Part shown: positions 32,418-40,533 of the stretch, piece by piece
Layout: each line of letters begins with the position of its first letter
Position numbering within the stretch: the first letter of the stretch is position 1
Origin: Mycolicibacterium vinylchloridicum
GTDB taxonomy: Bacteria; Actinomycetota; Actinomycetes; Mycobacteriales; Mycobacteriaceae
Assembly: GCF_013404075.1 (NCBI RefSeq)
Contig: NZ_JACBJQ010000025.1
Location: 1 to 64,000, forward strand
DNA: 64,000 bases
Reading direction: 5' to 3'
Notes under the pieces: generated by a model
What the model saw: the letters and a program-made list of their open reading frames with translations, nothing else
The model's database searches: none
Told to the model about the DNA's origin: nothing
Position numbers and translations under genes: made by a program

Positions 32418-33690
32418 GGATCTGACGACGTCGACCCATTCCGGCGTCACTCAGATCGCCCGGACCGGGTACACCTGGCTGGACATCCCGGCCGAGCCCG
32501 ACTTCGCCCGGATGCGCAGCGAAGTCGGCGCGCGGCTGCATGCCGCGATGGCCGATCAGGGCGTGGACGCACTGGTGTTACTGGGCAACGGCAACGTCAT
32601 CTACGCCACCGGTATCAGCTGGCCGCTGGCGGACGCCGGGTTGTCGCATGTCGAGCGACCGGTGGCGGTGGTCCTGGCTGACGACGAGCACCCGCACCTG
32701 TTCCTGCCGTTCCGCGAGGGCGCGGTGATGGAGTCCGGCCTGCCCGATGATCATCTGCATGGGCCCGTCTATCTCGAATTCTCCGAAGGTGTAGCGGAAT
32801 TCGCGAAGATCCTGGCCGGACTGGTCCCGGCGGGTGCGACGATTGCGACCGATGAGTTGACCGGGGCGATGCGACGAGCCGGCAGTGCGCTGTTCCCCAG
32901 CGCGCCGGTGGACGCGGCCCCGGTGATCGGTGCGGCGAAGCTGGTCAAGACCATCGACCAGATAGCCTGCATCCGGCGCGCCTGCCAGATCACCGAACTG
33001 GCCGTCGCCGAGATTGCGAAGTCCCTGGCACCCGGTGCTCGTCAGATCGACCTGTCTGCCGAATTCGTCCGTCGCACATTCGAACTCGGCGCGACCACGA
33101 ACATGTTCGACTCGATCTGGCAGGTCATGCCCACCTCGAAGGCGCAGGGAACCTGGACCACTACCGGCGATCTCGCCCTACCGCTGTTGACGACCGAGCG
33201 TGAGCTGGCACAAGGCGACGTGTTGTGGACCGACGTGTCCATCTCCTACCACGGCTACTGCTCCGACCACGGGCGCACCTGGATCGTCGGTCAGGAACCG
33301 ACCCAGGCACAGCAGCGCCAGTTCGAGAAATGGAGCCGGGTTGTCGACGGGGTGCTGGCGGTGACCAAGGCCGGCGCCACCTGTGGCGACCTCGGCCGCG
33401 CGGCGATCGCCGCCGCCGGCGGGGTGAAGCCGTGGCTGCCGCATTTCTACCTCGGTCATGGGATCGGCACGAGTGCGGCCGAAATGCCGATGATCGGAAC
33501 GGATCTCGGCCAGGAATGGGACGACAACTTCGTCTTCCCGCCCGGCATGTTGCTGGTGTTCGAGCCGGTGGTGTGGGAGGACGGCACCGGCGGCTATCGA
33601 GGCGAGGAAATCGTCGTCGTCACCGATGGCGGCTGGATGCCGCTCACCGCCTATCCATACGATCCGTACGAGGTGCCCAATGGGAATTGA
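32416..33690 (+). CDS. M24 family metallopeptidase-like protein (creatinase/Xaa-Pro peptidase fold)
   Basis: 424 residues. N-terminal creatinase-like domain (VDALVLLGNGNVIYATG) and C-terminal pita-bread domain with the metal ligands in place: Asp in VLWTDVSISYHG, Asp in YCSDHGRTW, His in YLGHGIGTS, Glu in VFEPVVW, and Glu in YRGEEIVV. It probably cleaves a C-N or amide bond in a small metabolite, since it sits in a catabolic operon and not a protein-turnover setting. It overlaps the next, related gene by 11 bases. Confidence 0.83.
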   Translation: MDLTTSTHSGVTQIARTGYTWLDIPAEPDFARMRSEVGARLHAAMADQGVDALVLLGNGNVIYATGISWPLADAGLSHVERPVAVVLADDEHPHLFLPFREGAVMESGLPDDHLHGPVYLEFSEGVAEFAKILAGLVPAGATIATDELTGAMRRAGSALFPSAPVDAAPVIGAAKLVKTIDQIACIRRACQITELAVAEIAKSLAPGARQIDLSAEFVRRTFELGATTNMFDSIWQVMPTSKAQGTWTTTGDLALPLLTTERELAQGDVLWTDVSISYHGYCSDHGRTWIVGQEPTQAQQRQFEKWSRVVDGVLAVTKAGATCGDLGRAAIAAAGGVKPWLPHFYLGHGIGTSAAEMPMIGTDLGQEWDDNFVFPPGMLLVFEPVVWEDGTGGYRGEEIVVVTDGGWMPLTAYPYDPYEVPNGN

Positions 33691-34828
33691 GATCGAGGCC
33701 GATGGCCGGGCGCTGCGGCTCAGCCGTCGCGAGCGCGCCTTGGCCCAGATGGAGGTCTTCGACCTCGACGTGCTGGTGCTCGGTCGTCAGGCCAACGTCC
33801 GCTACATTTCCGGAGCCCCGCAGCTGTGGGTCGTGGGCACTCGCCCCTTCGGGCCGATCTGCGAATTTGTGCGCGCCACCGGCGAGATCCATCTCAACAG
33901 CACGTGGGATGAGGGCATTCCCGAGGAGATCCCGCACGAGAATCTGTACGGGTTCGCGTGGAACCCAATGACATTGGTCGAGATACTGAAGGGCATCAAG
34001 GGCGCCGATACCGCGCGTCGAGTCGGGACCGACGCCCTGACACCGACTTTCGCCAAACTGTTGCCGATGGCGTTCCCGAACGCGGAGTTGGTGGACGCCG
34101 AGCAGGCCATGCAGGCTGCCCGCCGGGTCAAGACTCCCGAGGAGGTGCAGGCGTTGCGGCACGCACTGGCGATCGCCGAGGAGGGCCTGGCCACGGGTGT
34201 GGCTGCTTTGAGTCCGGGGACCACCACGAAGGCCATCACCGCTGCGGTGCTGGAGGCGGAGGCCGCCGGTGGGGTGAGCACCCCGGCAACCCAGGAGGCC
34301 GCCTGGGTGACGTCGAAGGAGCATCCGTGGCGCCGCGCCGAGGGCGGTGATGTGATACGCGAGGGTGACCTGGTGGTGTTGTCGGCCGGGGTGCTGGCCG
34401 ACGGATATGTCGCCGAGGTGGCCCGCACGCTCTACGTCGGCGAGCCGACCGATGCCGTGCGCGGGCTCTACCGGCGCCGAGATGCCCTGTGGGACAGTCT
34501 GGTCGAGGCGTGCCGGCCCGGCATGGCGACGAGCGCGTTGTTGGATGCCTACGCCCGCGCCGGTGAGCAGCTACCGGTCATGCCGGTGGCGCACGGCCTC
34601 GGTCTGGGATTCGACCCGCCGGTCGTCTCGCCGCAACTGCGGGCCACTGCCGACGCCGAACTGCTGGAGGAAGGGATGGTGCTCGCCGTCACCGCCCATG
34701 TCTGGGCGGAGTCGGTCGGATCGGTGATCACCCGCGACGCAGTATTGATCACCGCCGACGGATGCGAGGTCCTGACGTCTAGTCCGGCGTGGAGCGCCGC
34801 GGCGAGCGTCGCTACGAGCAATGGCTGA
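33680..34828 (+). CDS. M24-fold protein with degenerate metal site
   Basis: 382 residues, homologous in layout to the gene before it (LDVLVLGRQANVRYISGAPQ; TPEEVQALRHALAIAEEGL). By hand alignment the metal ligands seem mostly lost: the first Asp is Ser/Ala (VVLSAGVLADGY), the second is Glu (VAEVARTL), the His remains (VAHGLGLGF), the Glu of the next motif is Thr (VLAVTAHVW), and the last is TRDAV. It may be a non-catalytic partner of the upstream protein, forming a heteromer. ATG 33680 is inside the upstream gene end, so the two are coupled. Confidence 0.75.
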   Translation: MGIEIEADGRALRLSRRERALAQMEVFDLDVLVLGRQANVRYISGAPQLWVVGTRPFGPICEFVRATGEIHLNSTWDEGIPEEIPHENLYGFAWNPMTLVEILKGIKGADTARRVGTDALTPTFAKLLPMAFPNAELVDAEQAMQAARRVKTPEEVQALRHALAIAEEGLATGVAALSPGTTTKAITAAVLEAEAAGGVSTPATQEAAWVTSKEHPWRRAEGGDVIREGDLVVLSAGVLADGYVAEVARTLYVGEPTDAVRGLYRRRDALWDSLVEACRPGMATSALLDAYARAGEQLPVMPVAHGLGLGFDPPVVSPQLRATADAELLEEGMVLAVTAHVWAESVGSVITRDAVLITADGCEVLTSSPAWSAAASVATSNG

Positions 34829-35813
34829 GGCCAAGCGCCCGTCGGCGGAGGAGATCATCCTCTACGAGAAGAACCCGAAGACCAAGATCGCCACGATCAC
34901 CTTCAACCGGCCCGATTACCTCAACGCGCCGACCGCCGCTGCGCGCCTGCGGTATTCGGACCTGCTCTATCAGGCAGGCGTCGACGACCAGGTGAAGGTC
35001 CTGGTGATCCGCGGTGCCGGTGAGGACTTGGGTAGCGGTGCCGATCTGCCGGAATTCATGGAGCTGCAGAACGCGCCCGACGACGGGCCGCGGCTCTCGG
35101 AGTTCCGGATGGCGCCTGATGAGGTGAAATACCCGCCCAGGGGGACCTATCGGCGCGGCGCATCGGTGGGTGCCTGGTATGCCAGCCCGCAATCCGGCAT
35201 CCGGACTCTGCAGGACTTCAAGAAGATCTCGATCCTGGAAGTCAAGGGCTACTGCTACGGCTGGCACTTCTACCAGGCGGCCGACGCCGATCTGGTGATC
35301 TCGTCGGACGATGCGCTGTTCGGCCATCCGTCGTTCCGCTACTACGGCTGGGGTCCCCGGATGTGGTGGTGGACCCAGATGATGGGCATCCGCAAGTTCC
35401 AGGAGATGGTCTACACCGGCCGACCGTTCACCGCCGACGAGATGTACGGGTGCAACTTCCTCAACAGCGTCGTGCCGCGCGAGGAACTCGAAGCTGAGGT
35501 CGAGAAGTATGCGCTGGCGTGCGCGCGAAACAGGCCAACCGACACCGTGTTTCAGCAGAAGATGTTCTTCGAGGTGTTCAAGCAGTTCCAGGGTGAGTAC
35601 CTGGGCAGCCTGCTCGGCAGCACCTTCGAGTCGCTGGGTGGCGTCGCCGCCCGCGACGAGGACGAGTTCGACATGCACGAGGGTCTCGACACCGGCCTTG
35701 CCGGTGCGGTGAAGGACAACGACAGCAAGTTCCCGCCGCAGTGGCGGTTGTCGAAATCCGGCCGCGAGAAGACCGAGACCAAGACCAAGACCAAGACCAA
35801 GAAGAAGAAGTAG
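34821..35813 (+). CDS. Crotonase superfamily protein with basic tail
   Basis: 330 residues. Crotonase core: ITFNRPDYLNAPT, VLVIRGAGEDLGSGADLPEF, and EVKGYCYGWHFYQAADADLVIS. The active-site helix FGHPSFRYYGWGPRMWWW lacks the usual glutamates, and about 30 extra residues sit in the loop after GADLPEF. The last residues are a Lys/Thr repeat (ETKTKTKTKKKK) from a short GACCAA-type repeat. It is likely a C-C or C-N cleaving crotonase and not a simple hydratase. It overlaps the M24 gene by 8 bases. Confidence 0.78.
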   Translation: MAEAKRPSAEEIILYEKNPKTKIATITFNRPDYLNAPTAAARLRYSDLLYQAGVDDQVKVLVIRGAGEDLGSGADLPEFMELQNAPDDGPRLSEFRMAPDEVKYPPRGTYRRGASVGAWYASPQSGIRTLQDFKKISILEVKGYCYGWHFYQAADADLVISSDDALFGHPSFRYYGWGPRMWWWTQMMGIRKFQEMVYTGRPFTADEMYGCNFLNSVVPREELEAEVEKYALACARNRPTDTVFQQKMFFEVFKQFQGEYLGSLLGSTFESLGGVAARDEDEFDMHEGLDTGLAGAVKDNDSKFPPQWRLSKSGREKTETKTKTKTKKKK

Positions 35814-35817
35814 CGCG

Positions 35818-38208
35818 ATGGCCGACTCACCCCTGACCGGTTTCGTCGTGGTGGACCTGTCGACGGGTATCCCCGGCGGCTACTGCACCAAACTGCTGTC
35901 CGACGGGGGTGCGGAAGTGGTCAAAGTCGAAGGCCCCGAAGGGGACCCGCTTCGGCGATGGTCTGCCTCGGGTGCGTCGATCGGCCAGGGCGAGGACGGC
36001 GCGCTGTTCAGCTTCCTGGCCGGCGGCAAACGCAGCGTGGTGGCCGACCCGACCGTGGCCGGCGACCTGGCGTTGGTGACCGACCTGCTGGCCTCGGCGG
36101 ACGCCGTGGTGTGGTCACCGGGCTCAGCACTGGCCGACCAGCTGGCTCCGGCCGCACTGCACGCCGCGCATCCACACCTGATCGTCGCCGCGATCACGCC
36201 GTTCGGGTTGCACGGCCCCTGGAGTGAGCGTCCCGCAACGGAATTCACGTTGCAGGCCTGGTCTGGCGGCATCGTCGGGCTGGGCCGCGGGGCACCCGAT
36301 CGCGCGCCCGTCTACGTCGGCGGACAAGTCGGAGACTATCTGTCGGGGTCGTACGCCAGCGCCGCGATCCTGGCCTCATGGATGCGGGTGCTCGGCGGCG
36401 GGCGCGGTGAGCTCATCGACCTGTCGATGCTGGAAAGCCATGTCATGGGCCTGACCTACTACCCGGTGACCTACTTCGAGATGCTGGGCCGGCCGTGGCG
36501 CGATGCCCGGAAGCTGACCGTGCCGGGAATCGCCCGCGTCAAGGACGGGCTGGTCGACGTCGGCTGCGGCACCGCCCAGCAATGGTTCGACCTGTGTGCC
36601 ATGACCGGCCACGAGGATTGGATCGACGAGGACGCGCCACTCACGATCACCGAACAGGCCAACGAGAAGGCCGCTGAGCTCTACACCTGGATGGAAGAAC
36701 GCACCGGTGACGAGGTGCGCGACCTGGCGACGGCCTTTCGCATCCCCAACGCCCCGGTGGCCACCCCGGACAACGTCGAATCGCTCGAACACTTCGTTGC
36801 CCGTGGATCGTTCGTCAGTCACCCGGCCGGCTTCCGGCAGCCGGCCCATCCCTATCGGATCGCCGGCGTCGAGCTACGTCCGCCGGCACTCGCACCGCGA
36901 CTGGGGGAACACACCGATCACTACCGGAACGCGCCACGGAACCCGCGGCAAGCCGGGGTGGAAGCAGATAGGCTGCCGCTGAGCGGGATTCGCGTGGTCG
37001 ACCTCACCACATTCTGGGCCGGACCGTCGTGCACTCATCTGATGGCCCTGCTGGGCGCCGAGGTGATCCACGTCGAGTCCGCCCGCCGTCCCGACGGCAC
37101 CAGGATGATCGCCGGCGTCCCGATGACCGAAGGCCAGTGGTGGGAGAAGCAGCCGATTTTCGCGGCGCTGAACACCACCAAGAAGGACGTCACGCTCGAC
37201 CTGGGCACTCAGCGGGGCCGGGAGCTGTTGCGCCAGTTGATCGCCACCGCCGATGTGGTCGCCGAGAACTACACCCCGCGGGTCCTCGATTCTCTCGGCC
37301 TCGATTACGCCGCGGTACGACAGATCCGGCCCGACATTGTCATGGTCCGCATGCCCGGCTTCGGGCTCGACGGTCCGTGGCGGGACAACCCGGCCTTCGC
37401 CTACGTCATCGAGGCGGCGGCCGGTATCAGCTGGCTGACCGGTTACCCGGACCGGAATCCGTACGAGCCGTACTCCCTTGGTGATCCCAACGCCGGACTG
37501 CACGCGCTCAATGCCGTGCTGCTGTCGCTCGAGCACCGCAGGCGCACCGGCGAGGGCGTGCTGATCGAGGCGGCGATGGTGGACGCGGCGCTCAACATCG
37601 CCGCCGAACAGATCATCGAATACACCGCCTACGGTGCGGTTCTGGAGCGTGCGGGCAACAGGGGGCCGACCGCATCGCCGCAGAACCTCTACCTCACCAA
37701 CGAGATCGACGAGTTCGGCCGCGACGACTCCTGGGTCGCCATCGCCGTCGCCACCGACGAGCAGTGGCGATCACTACGTCACGCACTGGGCGATCCGGAC
37801 TGGGCCGACGATCCCGACCTGGCCACCGCCGGTGGCCGCCGTGCCCGCGAGGACTTCATCGACGATTTCATCAGCGCCTGGTGCCGGGAGCGCAGCGGCG
37901 ACGAGATCGTCGCCGCCCTGTGGCCTGCTGGGGTGCCGGTCGCCAAGGTGATGCAACCCCACCGGCAGCCCGAACTCGAACAGCTCACCGCGCGTGGGTT
38001 CTTCGAAGTGCTGGAGCATCCGGTCAATGCGGCGGCCCGGTTCACCACGATGCCGTTCAAGCTTTCAAGCGGATCGCGGCCCGTACACAGATCGTCGGCA
38101 CCCCTGCTCGGCCAGCACAACCACGAAATACTGACCGAACTCGGTCTGTCGGCCGACGAGATCGCCGCGCTGCAGGCGGGCGGAGTGATTGGTACCTCGC
38201 CCGCGTAA
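35818..38208 (+). CDS. Two-domain CaiB/BaiF (family III) CoA-transferase
   Basis: 796 residues, about twice the normal length. Two CaiB domains in tandem: the first from residue 5 (GFVVVDLSTGIPGGYCTKLLSDGGAEVVKVE) to about 360, the second from about 383 (GIRVVDLTTFWAGPSCTHLM), with GFGLDGPW and YTPRVLDSLGLDY typical of the family. Family III enzymes move CoA between acids using an active-site Asp. The fused form probably mimics the homodimer or heterodimer of the usual enzymes. Last gene of the 28-38 kb operon, supplying CoA activation without ATP. Confidence 0.85.
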   Translation: MADSPLTGFVVVDLSTGIPGGYCTKLLSDGGAEVVKVEGPEGDPLRRWSASGASIGQGEDGALFSFLAGGKRSVVADPTVAGDLALVTDLLASADAVVWSPGSALADQLAPAALHAAHPHLIVAAITPFGLHGPWSERPATEFTLQAWSGGIVGLGRGAPDRAPVYVGGQVGDYLSGSYASAAILASWMRVLGGGRGELIDLSMLESHVMGLTYYPVTYFEMLGRPWRDARKLTVPGIARVKDGLVDVGCGTAQQWFDLCAMTGHEDWIDEDAPLTITEQANEKAAELYTWMEERTGDEVRDLATAFRIPNAPVATPDNVESLEHFVARGSFVSHPAGFRQPAHPYRIAGVELRPPALAPRLGEHTDHYRNAPRNPRQAGVEADRLPLSGIRVVDLTTFWAGPSCTHLMALLGAEVIHVESARRPDGTRMIAGVPMTEGQWWEKQPIFAALNTTKKDVTLDLGTQRGRELLRQLIATADVVAENYTPRVLDSLGLDYAAVRQIRPDIVMVRMPGFGLDGPWRDNPAFAYVIEAAAGISWLTGYPDRNPYEPYSLGDPNAGLHALNAVLLSLEHRRRTGEGVLIEAAMVDAALNIAAEQIIEYTAYGAVLERAGNRGPTASPQNLYLTNEIDEFGRDDSWVAIAVATDEQWRSLRHALGDPDWADDPDLATAGGRRAREDFIDDFISAWCRERSGDEIVAALWPAGVPVAKVMQPHRQPELEQLTARGFFEVLEHPVNAAARFTTMPFKLSSGSRPVHRSSAPLLGQHNHEILTELGLSADEIAALQAGGVIGTSPA

Positions 38209-38214
38209 GGAAAA

Positions 38215-38799
38215 CTATGGGCGCCTGGTGACAGCGGGGGTGACCAGTTCCAGCAGCCAGCCGCCCCATTCGGCGTCGGCGCGTGTGCCCGGCAGCGCCA
38301 GCGCCGTCGAGACGGTCACCAACAGGCCGGTGGCGAAGAACGTGCGAACACCCATTGCGTCCGCCCCGGTGAGCTCAGTGACCTTGTGTTGCAACGCCAG
38401 ATAGCGCGCGGCGACGTCCTCGCGCACGACCGTGTCGCCGGTCGCGGCATAGGCGTGCAGCATCACGAGTGCGACGGTGCGGTCGCATTGCAGCAGCCGA
38501 CGGTAGGCGTCACCGAGCGCCACGAGCACCGGTCCGGATTGCTCCTGGTGTGCGGCCGCCGTGGAGACGAACGCTTCGGTCACGCGATCGAAGACCCACG
38601 CGGCGACGTCCAGGAACAGTGCGCGTTTGGAGCCGAACATTTGCACGACGCGGGGATGGGAGACCCCTGCGCGGGCCGCGATGGCTTCCAGACGCGTTCC
38701 CGCCAGGCCGTTTTCGGCGAATTCCGCGGCGGCGGCGCCGATGATCTCCTGACGGCGGACCGCTGCGGGCTTGTGTACCCGAGGTGCCTGCGCCGTCAC
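38215..38799 (-). CDS. TetR/AcrR family regulator
   Basis: 194 residues from GTG 38799, which makes a GTGA overlap with the SnoaL-like gene. Helix-turn-helix at about residues 14-60 (RRQEIIGAAAAEFAENG, then LEAIAARAGVSHPRVVQMFGSKRALF). The C-terminal domain is helical. It ends 6 bases from the convergent CoA-transferase. The palindrome CTTAC-N6-GTAAG just upstream of the pair is a candidate autoregulatory site that would also reach the operon starting at 39343. Confidence 0.85.
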   Translation of the reverse strand: MTAQAPRVHKPAAVRRQEIIGAAAAEFAENGLAGTRLEAIAARAGVSHPRVVQMFGSKRALFLDVAAWVFDRVTEAFVSTAAAHQEQSGPVLVALGDAYRRLLQCDRTVALVMLHAYAATGDTVVREDVAARYLALQHKVTELTGADAMGVRTFFATGLLVTVSTALALPGTRADAEWGGWLLELVTPAVTRRP

Positions 38800-39227
38800 C
38801 GGTCCGAGTCGCGGATTTGGCGCTTGACGAGGTCGTTGTCGTAGAGGCACCGGTAGGTGGTGATCAGTCCGTCTTCGCCGAACTCCAGGCGATCATCACC
38901 GTGGAACTCGACCACCCGGCCGGAACGGGCGAAGGTGCCGGTGAACTTCCACGCCACCAGCACGGCGCGCCGGTGCACGTCGGCGAACAACCCCTCAAGG
39001 GCAAACGTGTTGTCGGGGAAGGCCCGTGCCATTTCGGTCACGAAGCCCTTGATGGCGTCACGCCCGTGCACCGTCTCGCCAAGGGCGGGCTCGTCGTAAA
39101 CGAGGTCTTCGGCGCACAGCGCGGCGACCGCGTCACCGTCGTGATCGTTCCACGCGGTCGCCCATCGCAGGCAGAAGTCCTCGACTGCTTTCGGATCGGA
39201 AATCGCGGCAGGGCTGATAACGGTCAT
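38796..39227 (-). CDS. SnoaL-like / NTF2-fold protein
   Basis: 143 residues: WATAWNDHDGDAVAALCAEDLVYDEPALGETVHGRDAIKGF is the opening pattern of SnoaL-like polyketide cyclase/ketosteroid isomerase relatives (first 20 residues shown by WATAWNDHDGD), with a final RCLYDNDLVKRQ strand. It probably isomerises or hydrates a small intermediate, or only binds it. It is co-transcribed with the TetR gene. Confidence 0.7.
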   Translation of the reverse strand: MTVISPAAISDPKAVEDFCLRWATAWNDHDGDAVAALCAEDLVYDEPALGETVHGRDAIKGFVTEMARAFPDNTFALEGLFADVHRRAVLVAWKFTGTFARSGRVVEFHGDDRLEFGEDGLITTYRCLYDNDLVKRQIRDSDR

Positions 39228-39235
39228 GCGGCCAA

Positions 39236-39251
39236 CTTACTGGTTTGTAAG
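39236..39251. promoter_or_regulatory. CTTAC-N6-GTAAG palindrome
   Basis: CTTACTGGTTTGTAAG has exact 5-base arms and lies 9 bases upstream of the SnoaL-like start, in the 115-base gap shared with the plus-strand amidohydrolase operon. It is the best candidate operator for the adjacent TetR protein. Confidence 0.45.
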
Positions 39252-39304
39252 AAATCCGGCAATGCCCGCATGTGGGCCGGGACGTATTGCCTTGGCCCTC
39301 CCGT

Positions 39305-39319
39305 GAGAATATGATTCTC
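39305..39319. promoter_or_regulatory. GAGAAT-N3-ATTCTC palindrome
   Basis: GAGAATATGATTCTC is an exact palindrome (6-base arms, 3-base centre) 23 bases before the amidohydrolase start and ahead of its strong AAGGAGGA ribosome-binding site (39331-39338). It is the clearest copy of the motif that recurs in this island. Confidence 0.6.
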
Positions 39320-39342
39320 GCTAACTGCATAAGGAGGATTTC

Positions 39343-40533
39343 ATGGGTCAACTGTCGCACCGGGTGGACATTCCGTTTCCGCTGTTCGACGCGGACAACC
39401 ATCTCTACGAGCCGCCGGAGGCGCTGACCAAGTACCTCCCCAAGGAGTACCAGGACCTGGTCCAGTACGTCGAGGTCAACGGGCGTACCAAGATCGCGCT
39501 GCGGGGCCAGATCAGCAACTACATCCCGAACCCGACGTTCTCGGTGGTCGCCAAGCCGGGCGCGTGGGAGGAGTACTTCAAGTTCGGCAACCCCGACGGC
39601 AAGAGCAAGCGTGAGCTGTTCGGTGAGCCGATGCGCGCCATCCCGGCCTTCTTCGAGCCGGCCCCGCGCCTCGAGGTGATGAACGAGCTCGGCATCGACC
39701 GCTCGCTGATGTTCCCGACGCTGGCCAGCCTCATCGAGGAGCGCCTGGCCGACGACCCGGTCGCCATCCACGTCCTGATCCACTCGCTGAACCAGTGGCT
39801 CGACGAGGTGTGGGGCTTCAACTACAAGAACCGCATCTTCACCACCCCGGTGATCACACTGCCGATCGTCGAGAAGGCGATCGAGGAGCTCGAGTGGTGC
39901 GTCAAGCGCGGTGCCCGCGCGATCCTGGTCCGTCCCGCACCGGTGCCGGGCTTCCGCGGCCCCCGGTCGTTCGCGCTGCCGGAGTTCGATCCGTTCTGGG
40001 AGCGGGTCGTCTACCACGACGTGTTCGTCGGCATGCACTCCTCCGACAGCGGCTACTCGCGCTACACCTCGGAATGGGACGGCACGGTGCAGGAGATGCT
40101 GCCGTTCCAGACCAACGCGATGGGCATCCTCAACGAGTGGCGCCCGATCCAGGATGCGGTGGCGTCGTGGGTGATCCACGGTGCGCTGTTCCGGCACCCC
40201 AAGCTGAAGGTGGGCATCGTCGAGGCCGGCTCGAAGTGGATGTTCCCGCTGCTGGACTCCATGGCCGAGGTGTGGAAGAAGGCTCCGGAAGCCTTTCTCG
40301 GCAATCCGATCGAAGAGATCAAGAACCGCATCTACGTCAGCCCGTTCTACGAAGAGGGTATCGACCAGCTTGTCAACCTGATCGGCGTGGACAACGTGCT
40401 GTACGGCTCGGACTGGCCGCACCCGGAGGGCCTGGCCGAGCCGACCCACTACGTGACGGCACTGGAGCACCTGTCTGTCGATGATCAGGCAAAGATCATG
40501 GGCGGCAACCTGTCTCGCCTCGTCACGGTGTGA
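39343..40533 (+). CDS. Amidohydrolase 2 family protein
   Basis: 396 residues from ATG 39343, with an excellent AAGGAGGA 4 bases upstream, so it should be well translated. PF04909-type fold: FDADNHLYEPPEAL, MFPTLASLIEERL, HPKLKVGIVEAGSKWM, and LYGSDWPHPEG near the C terminus. Like the 31.2-kb protein it has DNHLY in place of DxHxH. Probably a metal-dependent hydrolase or decarboxylase of a cyclic or CoA-linked intermediate. GTGA overlap with the CoA ligase suggests the two act in sequence. Confidence 0.83.
   Translation: MGQLSHRVDIPFPLFDADNHLYEPPEALTKYLPKEYQDLVQYVEVNGRTKIALRGQISNYIPNPTFSVVAKPGAWEEYFKFGNPDGKSKRELFGEPMRAIPAFFEPAPRLEVMNELGIDRSLMFPTLASLIEERLADDPVAIHVLIHSLNQWLDEVWGFNYKNRIFTTPVITLPIVEKAIEELEWCVKRGARAILVRPAPVPGFRGPRSFALPEFDPFWERVVYHDVFVGMHSSDSGYSRYTSEWDGTVQEMLPFQTNAMGILNEWRPIQDAVASWVIHGALFRHPKLKVGIVEAGSKWMFPLLDSMAEVWKKAPEAFLGNPIEEIKNRIYVSPFYEEGIDQLVNLIGVDNVLYGSDWPHPEGLAEPTHYVTALEHLSVDDQAKIMGGNLSRLVTV

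Noticed and set aside
35755..35812. Short tandem repeat as a CRISPR or regulatory repeat
   Set aside because: It is in frame and codes the Lys/Thr tail of the crotonase; there are no spacers.
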